Positions 1-12,645 of a stretch of 64,000 nucleotides of DNA are shown piece by piece. A model generated the notes under the pieces. The model saw only the letters and a list, made by a program, of their open reading frames with translations. It was not told the DNA's origin and did no database searches. Source of the DNA: Emydura subglobosa. Taxonomy: Eukaryota; Chordata; Testudines; Chelidae. Position numbers and translations under genes: made by a program. The stretch spans positions 8,923,433 to 8,987,432 of the forward strand of contig ML679961.1 of NCBI GenBank assembly GCA_007922225.1, read 5' to 3'. Each line of letters begins with the position of its first letter. Position 1 is the stretch's first letter.

Positions 1-3
1 CAC

Positions 4-455
4 CAGCGGTTCTCAACCTTTCCAGATTACTGTACCCCTTTCAAGAGGCTGATTTGTTTGGAGTACCTCAAGTATCACCTCACTTAAAACTGACTTGTTT
101 ACAAAATCAGACAGAAAAATACAGCAGCGTCACAGTCATTGTTACTGAAAAATTGCTTACTTTCTCATTTTTACAATATAATTATACAATAAATCCATGG
201 GAATATAAATATTGTGCTTACATTTCAGTGCAATACTTGAGCTCATTTTTCACTTGCGAGCCTTGTCTGAAGCTCGAGCCCCAGGCAGTGGGGCTGAAGT
301 ATGTAACTTAGCTCTCCGGGGCTCCCATGGCATGGGTCGCCGGGCAATTGCCCTGCTTGCTACCCCCGAATGCTGGCCCTGCACTTACAATCCCCCTAAA
401 TCCATCCCGTGACACACACTCCCAGAAGCTATAGCCCCCAGGTTGAGAAACACTG
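4..455. mobile_element. hAT-type non-autonomous DNA transposon
   Basis: Both ends carry matching terminal inverted repeats: CAGCGGTTCTCAACCT at the left, and at the right the reverse complement of CAGTGTTTCTCAACCT. This CAG(T/C)GxTTCTCAACC end is the usual end of hAT elements in reptile genomes. The 450-bp interior has no long reading frame, so it depends on a transposase encoded elsewhere. Only three bases of left flank are in the window, so the 8-bp target duplication cannot be tested. Confidence 0.7.
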
Positions 456-463
456 ATCTAGAT

Positions 464-551
464 TAATTGACTACCCTCTAGAAGACCTCTGCATTCCCCC
501 AGGAATATGCATAACCCCAGGGATATGCGTACATCTGGTTGAGAACCACTG
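464..551. mobile_element. Right-end fragment of a second hAT element
   Basis: The stretch ends in GGTTGAGAACCACTG, the mirror image of the standard hAT end. The bases before it (repeated 'cccaggGatatgcgta'-like text) resemble the subterminal part of the same family. Its left end is missing. The simplest reading is that the element at 4-455 inserted into this older copy, but the other half lies outside the window. Confidence 0.55.
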
Positions 552-555
552 CTCT

Positions 556-827
556 ACACAAGCAATACAACAGAGATGACAGAACTAGGAGCAATGGTCT
601 CAAGTTGCAATGGGAGAGGTCTAGGTTGGATATTAGGAAAAACTTTCACTAGAGGGGTGGTGAAGCAGTGGAATGGGTGACCTAGGGAGGTGGTGGAATC
701 TCCATCCTTAGAGGTTTTTAAGGTGCAGCTTGACAAAGCCCTGGCTGGGACGATTTCATTTGGGTTGGTCCTGCTTGACCTCCTGAGGTCTCTTTCAACC
801 CTAAATTTTGTGATTCTAGGATTCTAA
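556..827 (+). mobile_element. CR1 LINE, 3' end (5'-truncated)
   Basis: This is the 3' end of a CR1 retrotransposon in sense orientation. The text runs through the characteristic 'gaggtttttaag' and 'gaggtctctttcaaccct' phrases and finishes with the short octamer-like tail 'tgattctaggattcta', which is how CR1 elements end instead of with poly(A). Severe 5' truncation is normal for CR1. No coding part is kept. Confidence 0.8.
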
Positions 828-1744
828 CAGAGGATGCTCCACCTAGAATAGCATCTGCCCTGCACCATAGCCAAGAAAAGCCATTTGTCAAGCACCATCC
901 TTTCTGTACACCAATTCTACAGCTGGGCAATTCACAGACTGTTTTCCTCCTCACAGGAAGATAAAGACGATAAGGAGTAATTACCAATTCCCCTCTTTTG
1001 GCCTAGTGTATCAGGATCTGAAAATAGAGCACTTGTTTTGCCGCAATTAGCGGTGCATGGATCACACTGTAGTGTTAACCCATTGTATTCTGGGTGTAGC
1101 AGCAGCTCCGGAAACAACAGTAGTATAAACGCCAAGCTTTTCCTGTAACTGCAAGAAAATTTCAAATATTTCACATTCTTTGTGCATCAGGTATTTCCAT
1201 TGAGAAGAGGCTCAGATTTGCATCACGAAGTACCACAAGAAATAAGAATATGTAGATGAGATGGTAGCCTATAAAAGCCAATTAACAGAAACTCAATTCG
1301 GTGGAGCAGTAATCCATTTGATATCAGTACTGATAATAGATCAACATGAGTGCATCTCCATGATGTTCACTGTAATTCAGCATTAATTCTCTGCACCATC
1401 ACTTTACAGCGATACCAACAAAGAAAGTGCTCCAGGGAGGTTCTCAGTTGGTTTCAGCCACATAGAAAAAATACAGGTTCCTGATGGTTGTATCACACTC
1501 ACAGCATGCCAGCAACTTCAGTGCATCTCTTCAAACTGAGAGCCACGGCCTGCTTCTCATCGGCAATAAGGCCCCTTTATGCCACTCGAGGAGTCGAAAG
1601 GGACCTTTAAAGTTGGTGGGAATGTAATAGCCATTGGTACTTTCTGGTTGCTGTTTTGGTACTTATTATATAGGGCCTGGTCACATAAATCCCTACATTT
1701 ACAATTACATTCTGAGGTTACAATCTTTTTGCTGGTAATGCTGC
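828..1744. other. Single-copy stretch, nothing recognised
   Basis: Mixed-composition DNA with no terminal repeats, no CR1, SINE or MITE phrases, and only short reading frames without recognisable domains. I see nothing functional here. Confidence 0.5.
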
Positions 1745-2050
1745 TCAAAGCAACCAGAGACTTTGAGATTCAGGCCCTGAAGTGGGACTTTGGAGACCCA
1801 AGTCCAACACCCCGCTCTACCGTGTACTCACTGTGTGACCTTGGGCAAGGTTACATAAGCTCTCTGGCCTCAGTTTTCCAGGTATAAAATGGGACCAATA
1901 CTATTTCCTTTCTCCCACCTTTTGCCTGTTTAAATTTGTAAGCTCTTTGAGAGGGAGATTGTCTCTTATTATGTGGATGCTTAGCACCTAGCACAATGAG
2001 TCCTGATCTTGGGTCAGGCATTTAAGCAATACTATAATATTAATAATACA
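1745..2050 (+). mobile_element. MIR-type SINE with L2-like tail
   Basis: The core phrase 'tgtgtgaccttgggcaag', then 'ctctggcctcagttttcc' and 'aaaatggga', is the conserved MIR/CORE-SINE body. It is followed by the L2-shared tail ('gtaagctctttgagaggg', 'tgcttagcacctagcac') and an AT-rich 'taataata' end. Orientation is plus. The copy is old and diverged. Confidence 0.75.
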
Positions 2051-3695
2051 TAATGATAACAATACTCAGCTGAGTAGTGTTTACTCATATGAGAAGTCCC
2101 ATTGCCTGGCAGGATAAGCCTCAAGGCGTGGCTTGGGAAATACATTTGGGAGATGTAATCATAACAAAACCCAGCCCTTTATCCTAATGGGAATTTTTCC
2201 AACTTCCATATTTTTAACTATATTCCCCCATGCAAATAAAAATATATTAAAACAAAAACTAGCAACCTGGACATTTCAACTGAATTCAAGGTATTAAAAA
2301 AACACTTACACACACACACACATTTTTGTGTTAAATTGGCAAAAGTCCAATGAATCTATCACCACTGCAATTAAGGTGATTTTTCCATCTGAATATAACC
2401 CTGACATAGAAAGAAATTACACTATCACTGTATAAAGCTGTTTTGAGAGATCAGTTCCCTCACTGAGCATATTTTATACTCATCAAACACATTTATACAT
2501 CCTCACATATCAGAGCTATTCAAGGAATTTCAAATCTGAATAATAATATTAGTCACTCTTGAAAGAGCAAATAGATTTGGTATCCTTACCAATGTGAACT
2601 ACAAATACTTTAGAAGAAACCATGTCTCTTTTTTTCCTTATTCATGGGGTGGGGTGAGAAACAACACATCTTAATATAAACAAAGATAATATATTTAGTT
2701 TAACAGAGAAATTACAGAAGGAAGCATTTTGCAGTCTATTTTTAAAGCAATATTCTTTTTACACACACAGGATGAAAACTGTTTAACACATTCATTTAGA
2801 CGCCTTTGAAAATCCCAGCAGAAGAGAATTAGGCACTGACTTCCAATTGACTTTGGACACCTAACTCCCTTAGCCTTCTTTGAAAAATCTCAGCCCTAAC
2901 CAACATAGGGTTCACTTTTCAGCTGAGAAATACCTTAGTAATGGTACACTTAAAGTTCAACAGTTATTTGACCTATTTTACTAATGTATTTGGGAAGGAG
3001 GTTAATTAACAGTGGATAGCTATATCCTTAAGCTTAATTTTTCCAACAACCCTACTCATAAAAGGAAAAATTGACTACATATTAAAGGAAGCAAGCAATT
3101 AAGTTGCACAAATAGTGAGCTCATTGAACTGCAGCTGACTTCTATCATGTCAAAGAACAACTAAACACAGAAGCAATGAAAAGATTGTTGCCGCGACCAC
3201 CACTGAGAACTGACTGGCAATAAAGATGAATAACTTCCTACTTGAAGATTACTGATTAAAGCTCTTCAGAAACCAAAAGGTTAGACATAGGCATAACTGG
3301 AGAAAAATATTTTAATCCGTGTTTGGCAGATTCTGAAACATTTGTATAGTGGATTTAAAACAAAGGTTTATCCAACACCAGTAAACTCTGCTTCAATCAG
3401 TGCGGTTCCAAATGTCACAAGTGCAGTAGTAACCGGTTCTTTGCATTGATGCTTTGGATAAGGAGCAAGCTCTCTGCTGCTATGCTCACTCTACAGTACG
3501 GAAGAGAAGGGTGGGGAGGGAATGGGTGGTGGAGTTCTGAAAGATCAAACATTCTTAGGCTACAGCACATTAGTGGAGGAAGCTGTGCCCAGCTGGATGA
3601 ACGGAGTTTATAAAAAGCTGGCTAGGACAGGCCAGCTGGTTTCCATGGGGTTATTCCCATAGAGCTGGGTTGCTGAGTTCCACTGAGCCCTAAGA
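2051..3695. other. AT-rich single-copy stretch; weak conserved-looking block and a TATA-like motif
   Basis: There is a short (CA)n run near 2,308-2,323. The block at about 3,170-3,310 is of mixed composition and could be conserved non-coding DNA, but that is only an impression. A TATAAAAA at 3,609-3,616 is followed about 80 bases later by a 126-codon open frame (3,696-4,076) with no recognisable domain. I do not call it a gene. Confidence 0.35.
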
Positions 3696-6600
3696 ATGGG
3701 ACAGTACAAAGCTAAGCTGCCCCAGGGGCCAAACTGTGATCTAGAGAACACAGTTTGCCCCCTGCTTCTCCCTCGCTCTGGAGGAAGGTTCTGTAACAGC
3801 CCTATATCTGGCTCCGCTTATTTCCCTCTCTGCGTTGACTCTGCTGCACGGGTAAGGGAGGCTCCACCCCATGCACCACCTGGGGCTGCTCACCCTGCTC
3901 CATACAGACCGGCTATGCCAGTTGCAGCACAGCTCACAGTGGAGGCCATGCAGAGGGTCGTCAGAAGGCAGCTTCGCAGGATGCTTGGATCCCACCACAA
4001 CGTCCACCAGAGAATCGAATCACTTGAGGATTCTTCCAGAGAAGGGGAATACCTGGCTGGCATAAAGCCACTCTAATGGCTCATGTGCCAACCCACCCCC
4101 ACTGCTGGGCAGCGAAGGTGTCCTGGCTGAGCATTCCTATGTCTTGGGTATTTCCAGCTAGCAGAATGCCCTCAGGCAGTCACTGTGACTTAGATCAACA
4201 ATCAGCCCCTTCCTCTAAGACGCACCAGGCACACAAAACAGAGATCTGAGGATCTGGCCCAGCAGGTGCATTGTACCTAGAGTGTTGCATTGCACATTTG
4301 GAAAGCAGCACTAGAGCCCAAAGATCAAGAATCTCCTTCTGAGACCTAACTCAGAGCTTGTGCCAGGCAAAGCTACCTCTCCAAAATCTGTGGCACTTAG
4401 CAAGAAGCAGCATGGCAAGCACTATTTTTTGATCTTCTGCACAAAGAAGAGCTAGCAATTTTAGCAGCAGACATGCTCAAAGAGCACTTTCTGGGAGTCA
4501 CGTGCTTTTCTACCACTTTTTATGCCTTCTGGGCCTGTTTCCTCACACAGAAAGGCTTGTTATTTATGAATTTTGCTTTCAACACCGAGCTTAAATAGTC
4601 CATCTTCAGAAGAGTTGGTGTAAACCATTATTCAGTGTGTCACTCCCGCTGCATCTCACCCACAAAGGATATGACTCAGCTACAGAGACCAAAGATGGGA
4701 TTTAGTTCTTTAGCTCTAGCTGTACAGGCTAATGTTCTTAGCTATTTAGGTCGGGAGTTCAATCCTCAATCCTCAGTGACGACTGAGACGACAGTCATTA
4801 CGTTAGCAATTAGCAAACCTGCCACTTTGGGAGCTTCTACGTGAAGAATTAAAAAAGTGTATCTTAAAAAAAAAATCAGTAATTGCAGACGAGATTTTGA
4901 CCAAGTCATCAGTGGAGGCCATGGGAGATATTTTATTCAATAAATTTAACAATGTATATGAAAGGAACTGCATTGAAGAGCTCTTCTGGCAAAGAATGGG
5001 GCAGAATCAATACAGTACAGAGGTGCGTTTCTGCTTCTCGACAAAATAGCAACTGTACCCATCTGTCTAGGCTATGAGAAGAAGGAAACCACAGCACAAA
5101 ATACCTGGGCACCAGTGAAATGATCAGGGCAATGGACAATGATGCCAGGCTGCAATGCAGGGGAAAGGATCTAAAGAGGAATATAGGGGCAGGAACAGAG
5201 AGTGAGAGACTGCATGCATCAGAAATGGGCAAATTTTGCTCAAATAAAGATCTAGCCATTTGCAGTATGTGACGAAACATGAGATGTATGCAAACAAACA
5301 TAAAACAAAAATCTGACACAGAGGAAAGCACAGATGTCAGCTTCATCCAGAACTTAGTGAAGCAATGAGCTTGTCTAACAATAGACACTTCATTTTAGGT
5401 ACATAAAGCAGAGAAACCAAGATCAGTTATGTGACACAGGGCTATTACTTTACTTAGCCATCTCTGTAAGTAGAGCTCTTTTGATGCATTAATAACACAA
5501 ACACTGAGCTCACGTTTTTCCAGCGGTTCCAAACAGAGGGAATGAAAACCATGAGCCAAAAACCACCATTAGCCGTATCAGCATTAAGGTCTTCATCCCA
5601 AGGCCACTGAAGCCAATAAAAGTCTTTCCACTGAATTCTGTGGGCTTTGGATTAGGCCCTACTAAAGCAAATGCTTTGTTATTCAGAATGGTGAGACTTG
5701 CTTGTAGCTCTTTTCAACGTGAGACGGAATGAAAGAATTAGTTTAGAAGAAAAAATCGCTTTCTTTCCTAGCTTTCCCTTTCCACCCCAACACTTTCTGA
5801 GATAATTCTCCCTGAAATGAATCCCACTAGGAAATGAAACTCTTAACTGTACCATGTAAACGAAACACCAAGACGTGACTTCATTACAATAGAGATAATA
5901 CAAGGGGAAAGAATCAGGGACATCTCCACATCATCTTAATTTATGGACTGCTCTGATTTATTACAACATGAGCATGTGTGAGAGCATGGAGGAATTAAAA
6001 AACGTTTTTATTTGACTTGTGTGTTCTTAGTATCTCTCTTTGTCTAGTTTCACCTCAGATGGATTCTTCAGCTATGCAGATCATGCGCTATTCCAGCACT
6101 GAGTTATTAATGGAAACGAAGTAGGAAAATTATTTAAAGTGGTTCAAAAACCCAACCTGCCCATTTACTTGTACCAAAGTAACGGCATGCGATTAATTAA
6201 CCAAGTATTGTTAGATTAGCATACCGGTGATACGAAAGTACAGAAACATACAAGAGAAAGAAAGTAAAGAAGAGCCATAACAAGTACACCACATTGTTCC
6301 CCAATTAAGTTTCCAGCAGGGAGGAGGACACTGACAGAGTAGCTTGCAAGGACAGTGTAACCCACAGCTCAGTGTGTGTTACATATCTCCACCCCTTACA
6401 CCAAATCCACAGAGGATGAGAGTCTGTTACTGCCCCTCAGTTACAGGACCTGGCTTTATAGCTCATGCCCACTTTTACTTCTGGAGGTCCCCAGTGTTGG
6501 TCAAGATAGAAGTCGTTACAAATTGCCTTCTGGACTTAAAATCCTTCAAGTATTTATGAAGAGGAAGTAGTTTCTCTTTAGTTAAGGCTTTCTATTATAA

Positions 6601-8050
6601 GGCTGATTTGCACTCACCCCTTTCCCTTTAACAGCATGCACCACTACAATCCTTCCCCACCCCCATCCCCAATTCTTTCTGCTTCACATTTTGCAAGTGT
6701 TCTGTAGCCAGTGAGGTATTTTTGGCCAAATGTGAGATACATCAGACAAGCCATTCCTTAGCTGTGGGAGTTTTTAAAAAATTAGGTGTTAGAGGCATTT
6801 TGCAAATTCTTATAATGCTTTTCTTTTTGTCCCATCCTATCTCAAAAATAGTTTGGCATAGAAACTTCAACCTAAGTTTATCCTTATGTTTTTACAGAGA
6901 TCTAAGGACCAGATTTGCAGCTGATGCACATCAGTGGAGATTCACTCAAGTCAATGCACTGACACCATGGACTTCTATGCTGTTTGCAGCTATGTTACGA
7001 TGACTATGTACGTTATTGCAAAAATTAAATAGGAAATAGATTTCCTTGGGCACAACTACTGTGACAAGAATTGTTGTGAGGAAATAAGAGTATGCACACA
7101 CAGGCACACACACACAATTTCTCAGTTCTGTTTGGCAATTTTTGCTTTTTGTGACATTTCAAGGCAATGAATACTTTTCTTTTGGATGTGCGGAGAGCAT
7201 GAAAAGCCACTTCTGCACAGAACTTCATTGCTACAAAATTTCATGCATATATGGAAGTTGGACAGCAATCACCTTGGCCATTGTCCTTTGGAGGGAAGGC
7301 ATAAAAGTGGAAAAAACAACTTGAGGAATAATTATTGAGTGGAATTTTCAAAAGTACTGAGGTGACTTAGGACCACAAATCCCATTGGGTAGGCTCGGCC
7401 GCTCAAGAGCCCTTTAAAAATACCAAGTTAATTTGACCATGTTCCCACCCAGCCCAGCTCAGAACTCAAGAATGCACTTAGAACGCTGACATCAACATCC
7501 GGATAAATGAGGAGAAAGAACTGTGTTCAACGCTGACGTTTTTGCTGACGTGAAAAAGATTGCAGGATACATCGCGTGGTCACAGAAGCGCTGCAAACTC
7601 AGAACAGGACAGATTTCAGGGGCGTTCAAATTTAGCAACAGATTATTTGCACTGCAGAAGCACCTAAAAGGCCCCAACCAAGGACCAGGATGCTAGGGTT
7701 AAACTCTAATCTAAACCATTTCATACAACAAATGATGCTGTCACCTAGTGGTAGTAGATCTCTTAGGTGTTCTCAATAGGCAGGTACAGACATAACCAGC
7801 ACAAAGACATTGCTTGCTTGTGAGTTCCAGTGCCACAATAGGTATTCTTCTGTAACACTGCACATCACTGGCGCCTCTAGAAGAGAAGCACGCTGGCAAA
7901 TGTCCTTTCAGTGCTGAAAAGGCCAACTCCCTTCTGAGATGACTGGACCCCGAGGGACTCTCTGGAGGCAATATTTCTAACACATTACAGGAGAGAATGA
8001 GATGGTGCTGTGCAGAGATAGAGCGCCACCTATTGGTACTTCCTTGATCC
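3696..8050. other. Single-copy stretch, no gene recognised
   Basis: The open frames here (for example 3,696-4,076 plus and 4,933-5,388 minus) show no domain, no signal of codon bias and no splice context. A short (CA)n tract lies at about 7,092-7,118. The fragment at about 5,605-5,665 ('gggctttggattaggccct') belongs to a widespread old sauropsid repeat phrase. At 7,741 and 8,025 the related strings 'cacctagtggta' and 'cacctattggta' bracket about 300 bases and could be the ends of an unrecognised element. Confidence 0.4.
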
Positions 8051-8984
8051 AAAACAGTACAGGGTCAGGTTTGGCTCAGCTTGAGAAGTGGGCTGGCTCT
8101 TACTGTTTTTCCCTGCACCAGTTTGCTCATCGTAAGTGGGAGAGGAGCTCCTAATGGGAGGAGGATTCCATACAGACATAACAAGGGAAGGTGAAATTGC
8201 TCAGAATGACACTGGGAATAAAACCACTCCCACCTGGACCATGTCTAGCTCCTCAGCATTGAAGAAATTAGCAGCACAAATTCTACCCTGACCTACTCAT
8301 AAGGCAAGACCATTATTAAACTAAATCAGGATAGAAATGGGAACACCCAAAGTAAATCCATTAGGGCAGAATTTAGGCCATTTGTATATATTATCAGGTT
8401 CAACACCAATATTCTTGGCAAACAAAATCCACTGCTATTGCCTTCTTCCCAGTTTGCTCTTTGTAACGTGGAAAGGAAAGAGGAAAAGGCTGGTGCTTCC
8501 CATCTCCAAGAAGATAAAGTGTATTTCTTTCTGTAGCTTCTGCTCACTGAACTGAAATAAAAAAATAAAACAGCACGAACTGATGTGATTTCTTAATAGT
8601 AACTGACTGCAAGCAACTGATTGCAAGTCCTGGACTCATTATAAGAAACTATGAACTTGGTTTGACTACCATGTTGGCTGGGGTTTCTGCAGGGATGAGG
8701 GAAGCGAAAAAGGATATTAAATACACAGGATTATGATAATAAACAATAAGGCTATTTTAATGCTATGTTTTTTCAAGGAATTTTCAAATGCAAATGAAAA
8801 CACATGCACATAAGGAATTTAGGGTTAGGTATTCTCTCCCCCCCCAGGATACTTGGTTTCTGCTGGGGATATAATACTAGCAGATCAATGTTAGCTGTAA
8901 GCAGTTTATCTTCATAGATGTTTTGCTGGTTTGTTTGTGTTTAGATAAAGTTTTCATCCTTTCTGGTTAGCATCTTTCACTGGC
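8051..8984. other. Single-copy stretch, nothing recognised
   Basis: AT-rich DNA with no transposon ends or SINE/LINE phrases and only short random reading frames. Confidence 0.45.
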
Positions 8985-9175
8985 AATTATAGGCAGTGTA
9001 CCGTGAAAAGGTTAGTTTGGTCAGCGAAGCAGAGGATTGTGGGGGGAGGGGGTTAAAAGAGTTTATCAGATGACCAGATATGCCTTGTTGGTGCTTATCC
9101 CTTGTAAACAATAAGAAATGTCAGCGTTGCTGGTTGCTGTCACAGCTGACAGTATAAAGAGCAGAGAGTGTAGCA
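8985..9175. promoter_or_regulatory. Candidate conserved regulatory block
   Basis: This stretch is dense with plausible transcription-factor words: TTATCAG (GATA-type), CCTTGTAAACAAT (SOX/FOX-like), and two facing TGACAG half-sites (CTGTCA at 9,137-9,142 and TGACAG at 9,147-9,152, separated by four bases), the TGIF/MEIS-type site. TATAAAG follows at 9,153-9,159. This is pattern reading only. A multi-species alignment would be needed to show conservation, and a 68-codon frame downstream (9,222-9,428) has no recognisable domain. Confidence 0.25.
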
Positions 9176-10229
9176 TTCTTTTGGATAGCTGGTTTGCTGG
9201 GAGAAGAAACCAGGCTGTGGGATGAAGGCACTTCATGGATATCCGAGTACCTTGGGAAAAGAGTGGAGTTTAGGCTTTTCACTCAGCAACCTAATGAAAA
9301 CTAGACAAATAGTCTTGCATTTAATATATAGTTTCCACCAATTCATGCTTCTTTTGTTAGGAACAATTCTAGTCTGTATTAGAAAGAGACAGTTAAATAT
9401 AAAGAAATCATTTCACATTGACAAGTGAGCTTCAGATTGGGAAGCCAAAGGAGGTTTGAGAAAGGAAAGAGTCCTGCATTTGGATTGGTAAAAATCCACT
9501 GCCCAGCCATTTCATTCCTTTAACTTTGTAAAACAACAAAATATTTTAGATGCCTGAACAAGTAATCAAATGCTAATGGGTAAAATTAAATAATACATCT
9601 GGGATATTAACTGCTGGGCTGCAAATAGCTATGAATAAAATACGAGCCTTTAAATGACTCTGAATGAGGATTGTGGCAGCAGAGATGGGAGCGGAGGTGA
9701 AACGTAACTTACAGAGCAAAGCTGTACCTGCAGGCAAACATTTGCTTAAAGGAACAGAATGTTCTGCTATATGGGGTACTCTAAGAATACATTTCTTGTA
9801 AAAACAAGGATTCGTTTCTAGGATTCAACGGGATCAGTAAACTCAATCCACTGCATTATGCAGCATTTCTAACTCATGACTGAAGTTTTTAAACTAAAAA
9901 CAGTGTAAAATAAATTTAGATTTCCTCAAAAAAGGCTAGTGTTGAATTGTAATAAACCACATACTGCCAAAACAGCATTATTTAAAACAACTGGCAATGT
10001 GCCACAGTCACTGTTGATTTGACACTCAAAGTACTGAATAGATTTTGAGAGTTATCAGTCTATCAGTCACCCTGGGAGATTTATTGCACTTAAGTCAAAT
10101 AAAACTCAGAACAGTTTAACTCTTGATCATTTAGGTCCTGTAGAAGGAAAAGGAGAATGGAATTAGTCTGGAGAAAAATGCAGATTCTATGGAGCAGAAC
10201 CTCAACTGTTGCTGGGGTGTGTGTGTGTC

Positions 10230-10260
<31 letters not shown>

Positions 10261-10690
10261 ATGAATCACTGGAAATTGAGGGCATACATTTCATACATGA
10301 ATGAGTCACTAGGCCAAGAATCCCAATGATTCCAGAACCTTAGTGAATCTCTAAAATCTCCCCCATGATTTAAAAATGCTTCTTTGAGCCACAATGGAAA
10401 TAACACACTTGACAGTTCCGGCAGACTGGGCCAACAAGCTTCCATTCATGCTGTCACAGGGCCTGTCCTGCACTACTGAAGTCAATGGGAGTTGTGCCAT
10501 TGACTCGAGTGGACACACGATTAGGCCCATAAACAGCATAGCTAGGAAAACGCTGGATTTCTTCAGTCCCTTTCCATGTAAAATACTAAGAGGGAAATCT
10601 TGGGCACCTCACTGAAGTCAATGTGAATTTTGCCTAAAAACCTGGAAGGCCTCATTTTATTTGCTTTGCTCCTCACTGCGCACAAGCGAA
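9176..10690. other. Single-copy stretch with old repeat phrases
   Basis: Mostly unrecognised. A (GT)n/(GA)n microsatellite is at 10,216-10,260. The phrases 'actgaagtcaatgggagt' (about 10,477) and 'actgaagtcaatgtgaat' (about 10,612) are copies of a short palindromic word that recurs across the window. Confidence 0.4.
10216..10260. repeat. (GT)n-(GA)n microsatellite
   Basis: A gtgtgtgtgt tract broken once by 'ctgtg' runs straight into a gagagagaga tract, a simple compound dinucleotide repeat. Confidence 0.95.
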
Positions 10691-10695
10691 TGATA

Positions 10696-10805
10696 ATCAT
10701 AGAATCATAGAAGATTAGGGTTGGAAGAGACCTCAGGAGGTCATCTAGTCAACCCTCTGCTCAAAGCAGGGCCAACCCCAACTAAATCATCCCAAAACAA
10801 GGCCA
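10696..10805 (-). mobile_element. CR1 LINE, 3' tail, antisense
   Basis: It opens with 'atcatagaatcatagaag' followed by 'gggttggaagagacctcagg' and 'aggtcatctagtc', the reverse complement of the CR1 3' end. Only about 110 bases remain. Confidence 0.9.
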
Positions 10806-10858
10806 CCATCAGCAGTGACCTTACAGCACATGGGTGTAAGTGGAGCTTCTAAAGATTT

Positions 10859-10902
10859 CTTTTCTTTCTTTTTTTTTTTTTTTTCCCCCCCCCCCCCCCC
10901 CC
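10859..10902. repeat. Homopyrimidine tract ending T16-C18
   Basis: After cttttctttc comes a run of 16 T directly joined to 18 C, so about 44 bases hold only pyrimidines. The other strand is a G18 run, a sequence type prone to triplex and quadruplex structures and to length errors in sequencing. Confidence 0.95.
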
Positions 10903-12359
10903 AAAGTAACGTACAAGACTCTCCGTTTGTGTCCCTTTCATCAATGGCAGTAAATCCACAGACTCATAATCGCTCTCAAGCTGCTTTCTAAAACTAACAA
11001 ATGGTAAAAATAAAATAAAATAAAAAAAATTGCCTGTCATGGGAGTTGGTCAATAAAATGCAACAGTGTTTATTACAACATTTAAAGTCTGTGATTAAGA
11101 ACACCAAAAGGCCTAAACTAGAAAGGGGTTTTAGCCTGTAATTTCCCTACAGTCCTGGCCTGTACTTCCTTATGAGCTAGCTCAGTGGGGCTTTTTTTCC
11201 ATGTCCATCATCAGCTTGTAATTATTGCCCTTCTCAAAGCTATGCCAGATGGGCTCTTTAGAAGCAGGCATGCAGCTTGTTTATGAGAGAGAGCTGTAAT
11301 ATTACTCTACACAGAGACCTATCTGGTCCTAGTCAAAGAACCATCGTTGTCCCCCGCATCCCACCTCCCCACCCCAATCTCTCTACTTCTCTAGACAGGC
11401 CTCTCAGTTTCAGCTTGCTTTCCCAATTGAATGGCACTGGGGACAGGATGGGGATACTGTATCCCGGAGCTTGGAGGCTGATCTCCATCTCTCACTCTAT
11501 TCACTTTTCTAAAAGGCACACAGAATGGCGCTAATCTGAAAACCCAGGCGAGACACTTGCTTTCCCTTTTTTTCTCCCTATATCCGAGCTTATGTTTCCT
11601 GCTTAGGGCTGGCAATGAGATTTGAAGGATGACTCTCCCATTGGTTCACACAGTGGGGAGGATAAACATTTGTGAAGAGGTTGAGGTTAAGCAGTCGTGC
11701 AAAGCAACACAGGGAATGGCAAAAGGGAATAACCCAGAGTTCATCTTGTTATAGACAGTGGGTGTTAAATATCCCAGAAGGCCAAGGCAGTGCTTCTATC
11801 AGTAGTTAATGAGGCAGGACTTGCAACAGATAGCCACATTTAACTTACAAAAGCTTTTAGATGTCTCTGTTTACTTTGATCCATTTCAGTTCATTTGAGC
11901 CCTTTTTCCTTTCCTTTTTTTTTAAACTTTCCCCCACCCCAGATAAACTGCTTTTTTTTTCCCCCTTAGCGCAAACAATAGTATCATTTACCAACTTTAT
12001 ATTTAACAAGTTTGGAGATCTTTAGTGAAGTCCTGCTACAATGGAATAAAGAAAAAACATGTATCTTGAGAAGGATATCATAAAAAAAAGAGCGAGCTCT
12101 GGCTGCAGAAACGTAATTAAAAAATCCAACTGCCGAAAGATAAATGAAGGGGCAGGGGGGTGGGGGGGAAATAACAGGAAAGGCTGCATTTTCAGGAGAG
12201 ATTTAAAGTTATTTGTTCCTGATTGGGTGAAGTGCTCATTCTTTTATCCCTTGTTATTTTATCCATGTGATGCCAAAAGAACTTTCTTTGTTAAAATGTT
12301 CTCAGAACGGATAAAACTAATTTGCTGGAATGTGAAATAATCCAGAAAGTAAGAGGACT
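10903..12359. other. Single-copy stretch, nothing recognised
   Basis: AT-rich DNA with T-rich and A-rich runs and no transposon ends or domains. Reading frames are short and look random. Confidence 0.45.
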
Positions 12360-12645
12360 GTGCCTAATGTTCACAGACTGAGAACGGCAAATTAAGCGGC
12401 CACAGTTTCCAGTCCCTGGGGCACAGGACTGGAATTTAAAGCTTCCGAAGAAAGCCCTGGTGCTAATGGATTTGCATGAAGCTTGGCATGCTAATGGAGA
12501 TTGTCTCTTGTAATGAGCTTTTAATTAGGTCTGCTTGGTGCTTGACCTTCTTGTAATATGGGGCCACTCCTCGGATGACAGCATTTCTAACCCACAGGTG
12601 TGGGTAAACAGAGCTTGTAAACACACAGAACATTCCCAGCATTCT
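12360..12645. promoter_or_regulatory. Candidate conserved non-coding enhancer-like block
   Basis: The text is rich in developmental factor words. There is an octamer ATTTGCAT (12,470-12,477), two GCTAATGGA repeats (about 12,462 and 12,490), ATTGTCTC (SOX-like), TAATGAGC, and TTTTAATTAGG with a TAATTA homeodomain core at 12,522-12,527. It has even base composition and no repeat phrase. This resembles known vertebrate conserved enhancers in texture, but conservation itself cannot be seen from one sequence. Confidence 0.35.

Noticed and set aside
4933..5388. 151-codon minus-strand open frame rich in Ser/Leu/Phe
   Set aside because: No domain, no splice or promoter context; such frames arise by chance in DNA with few TA-rich stops on that strand.
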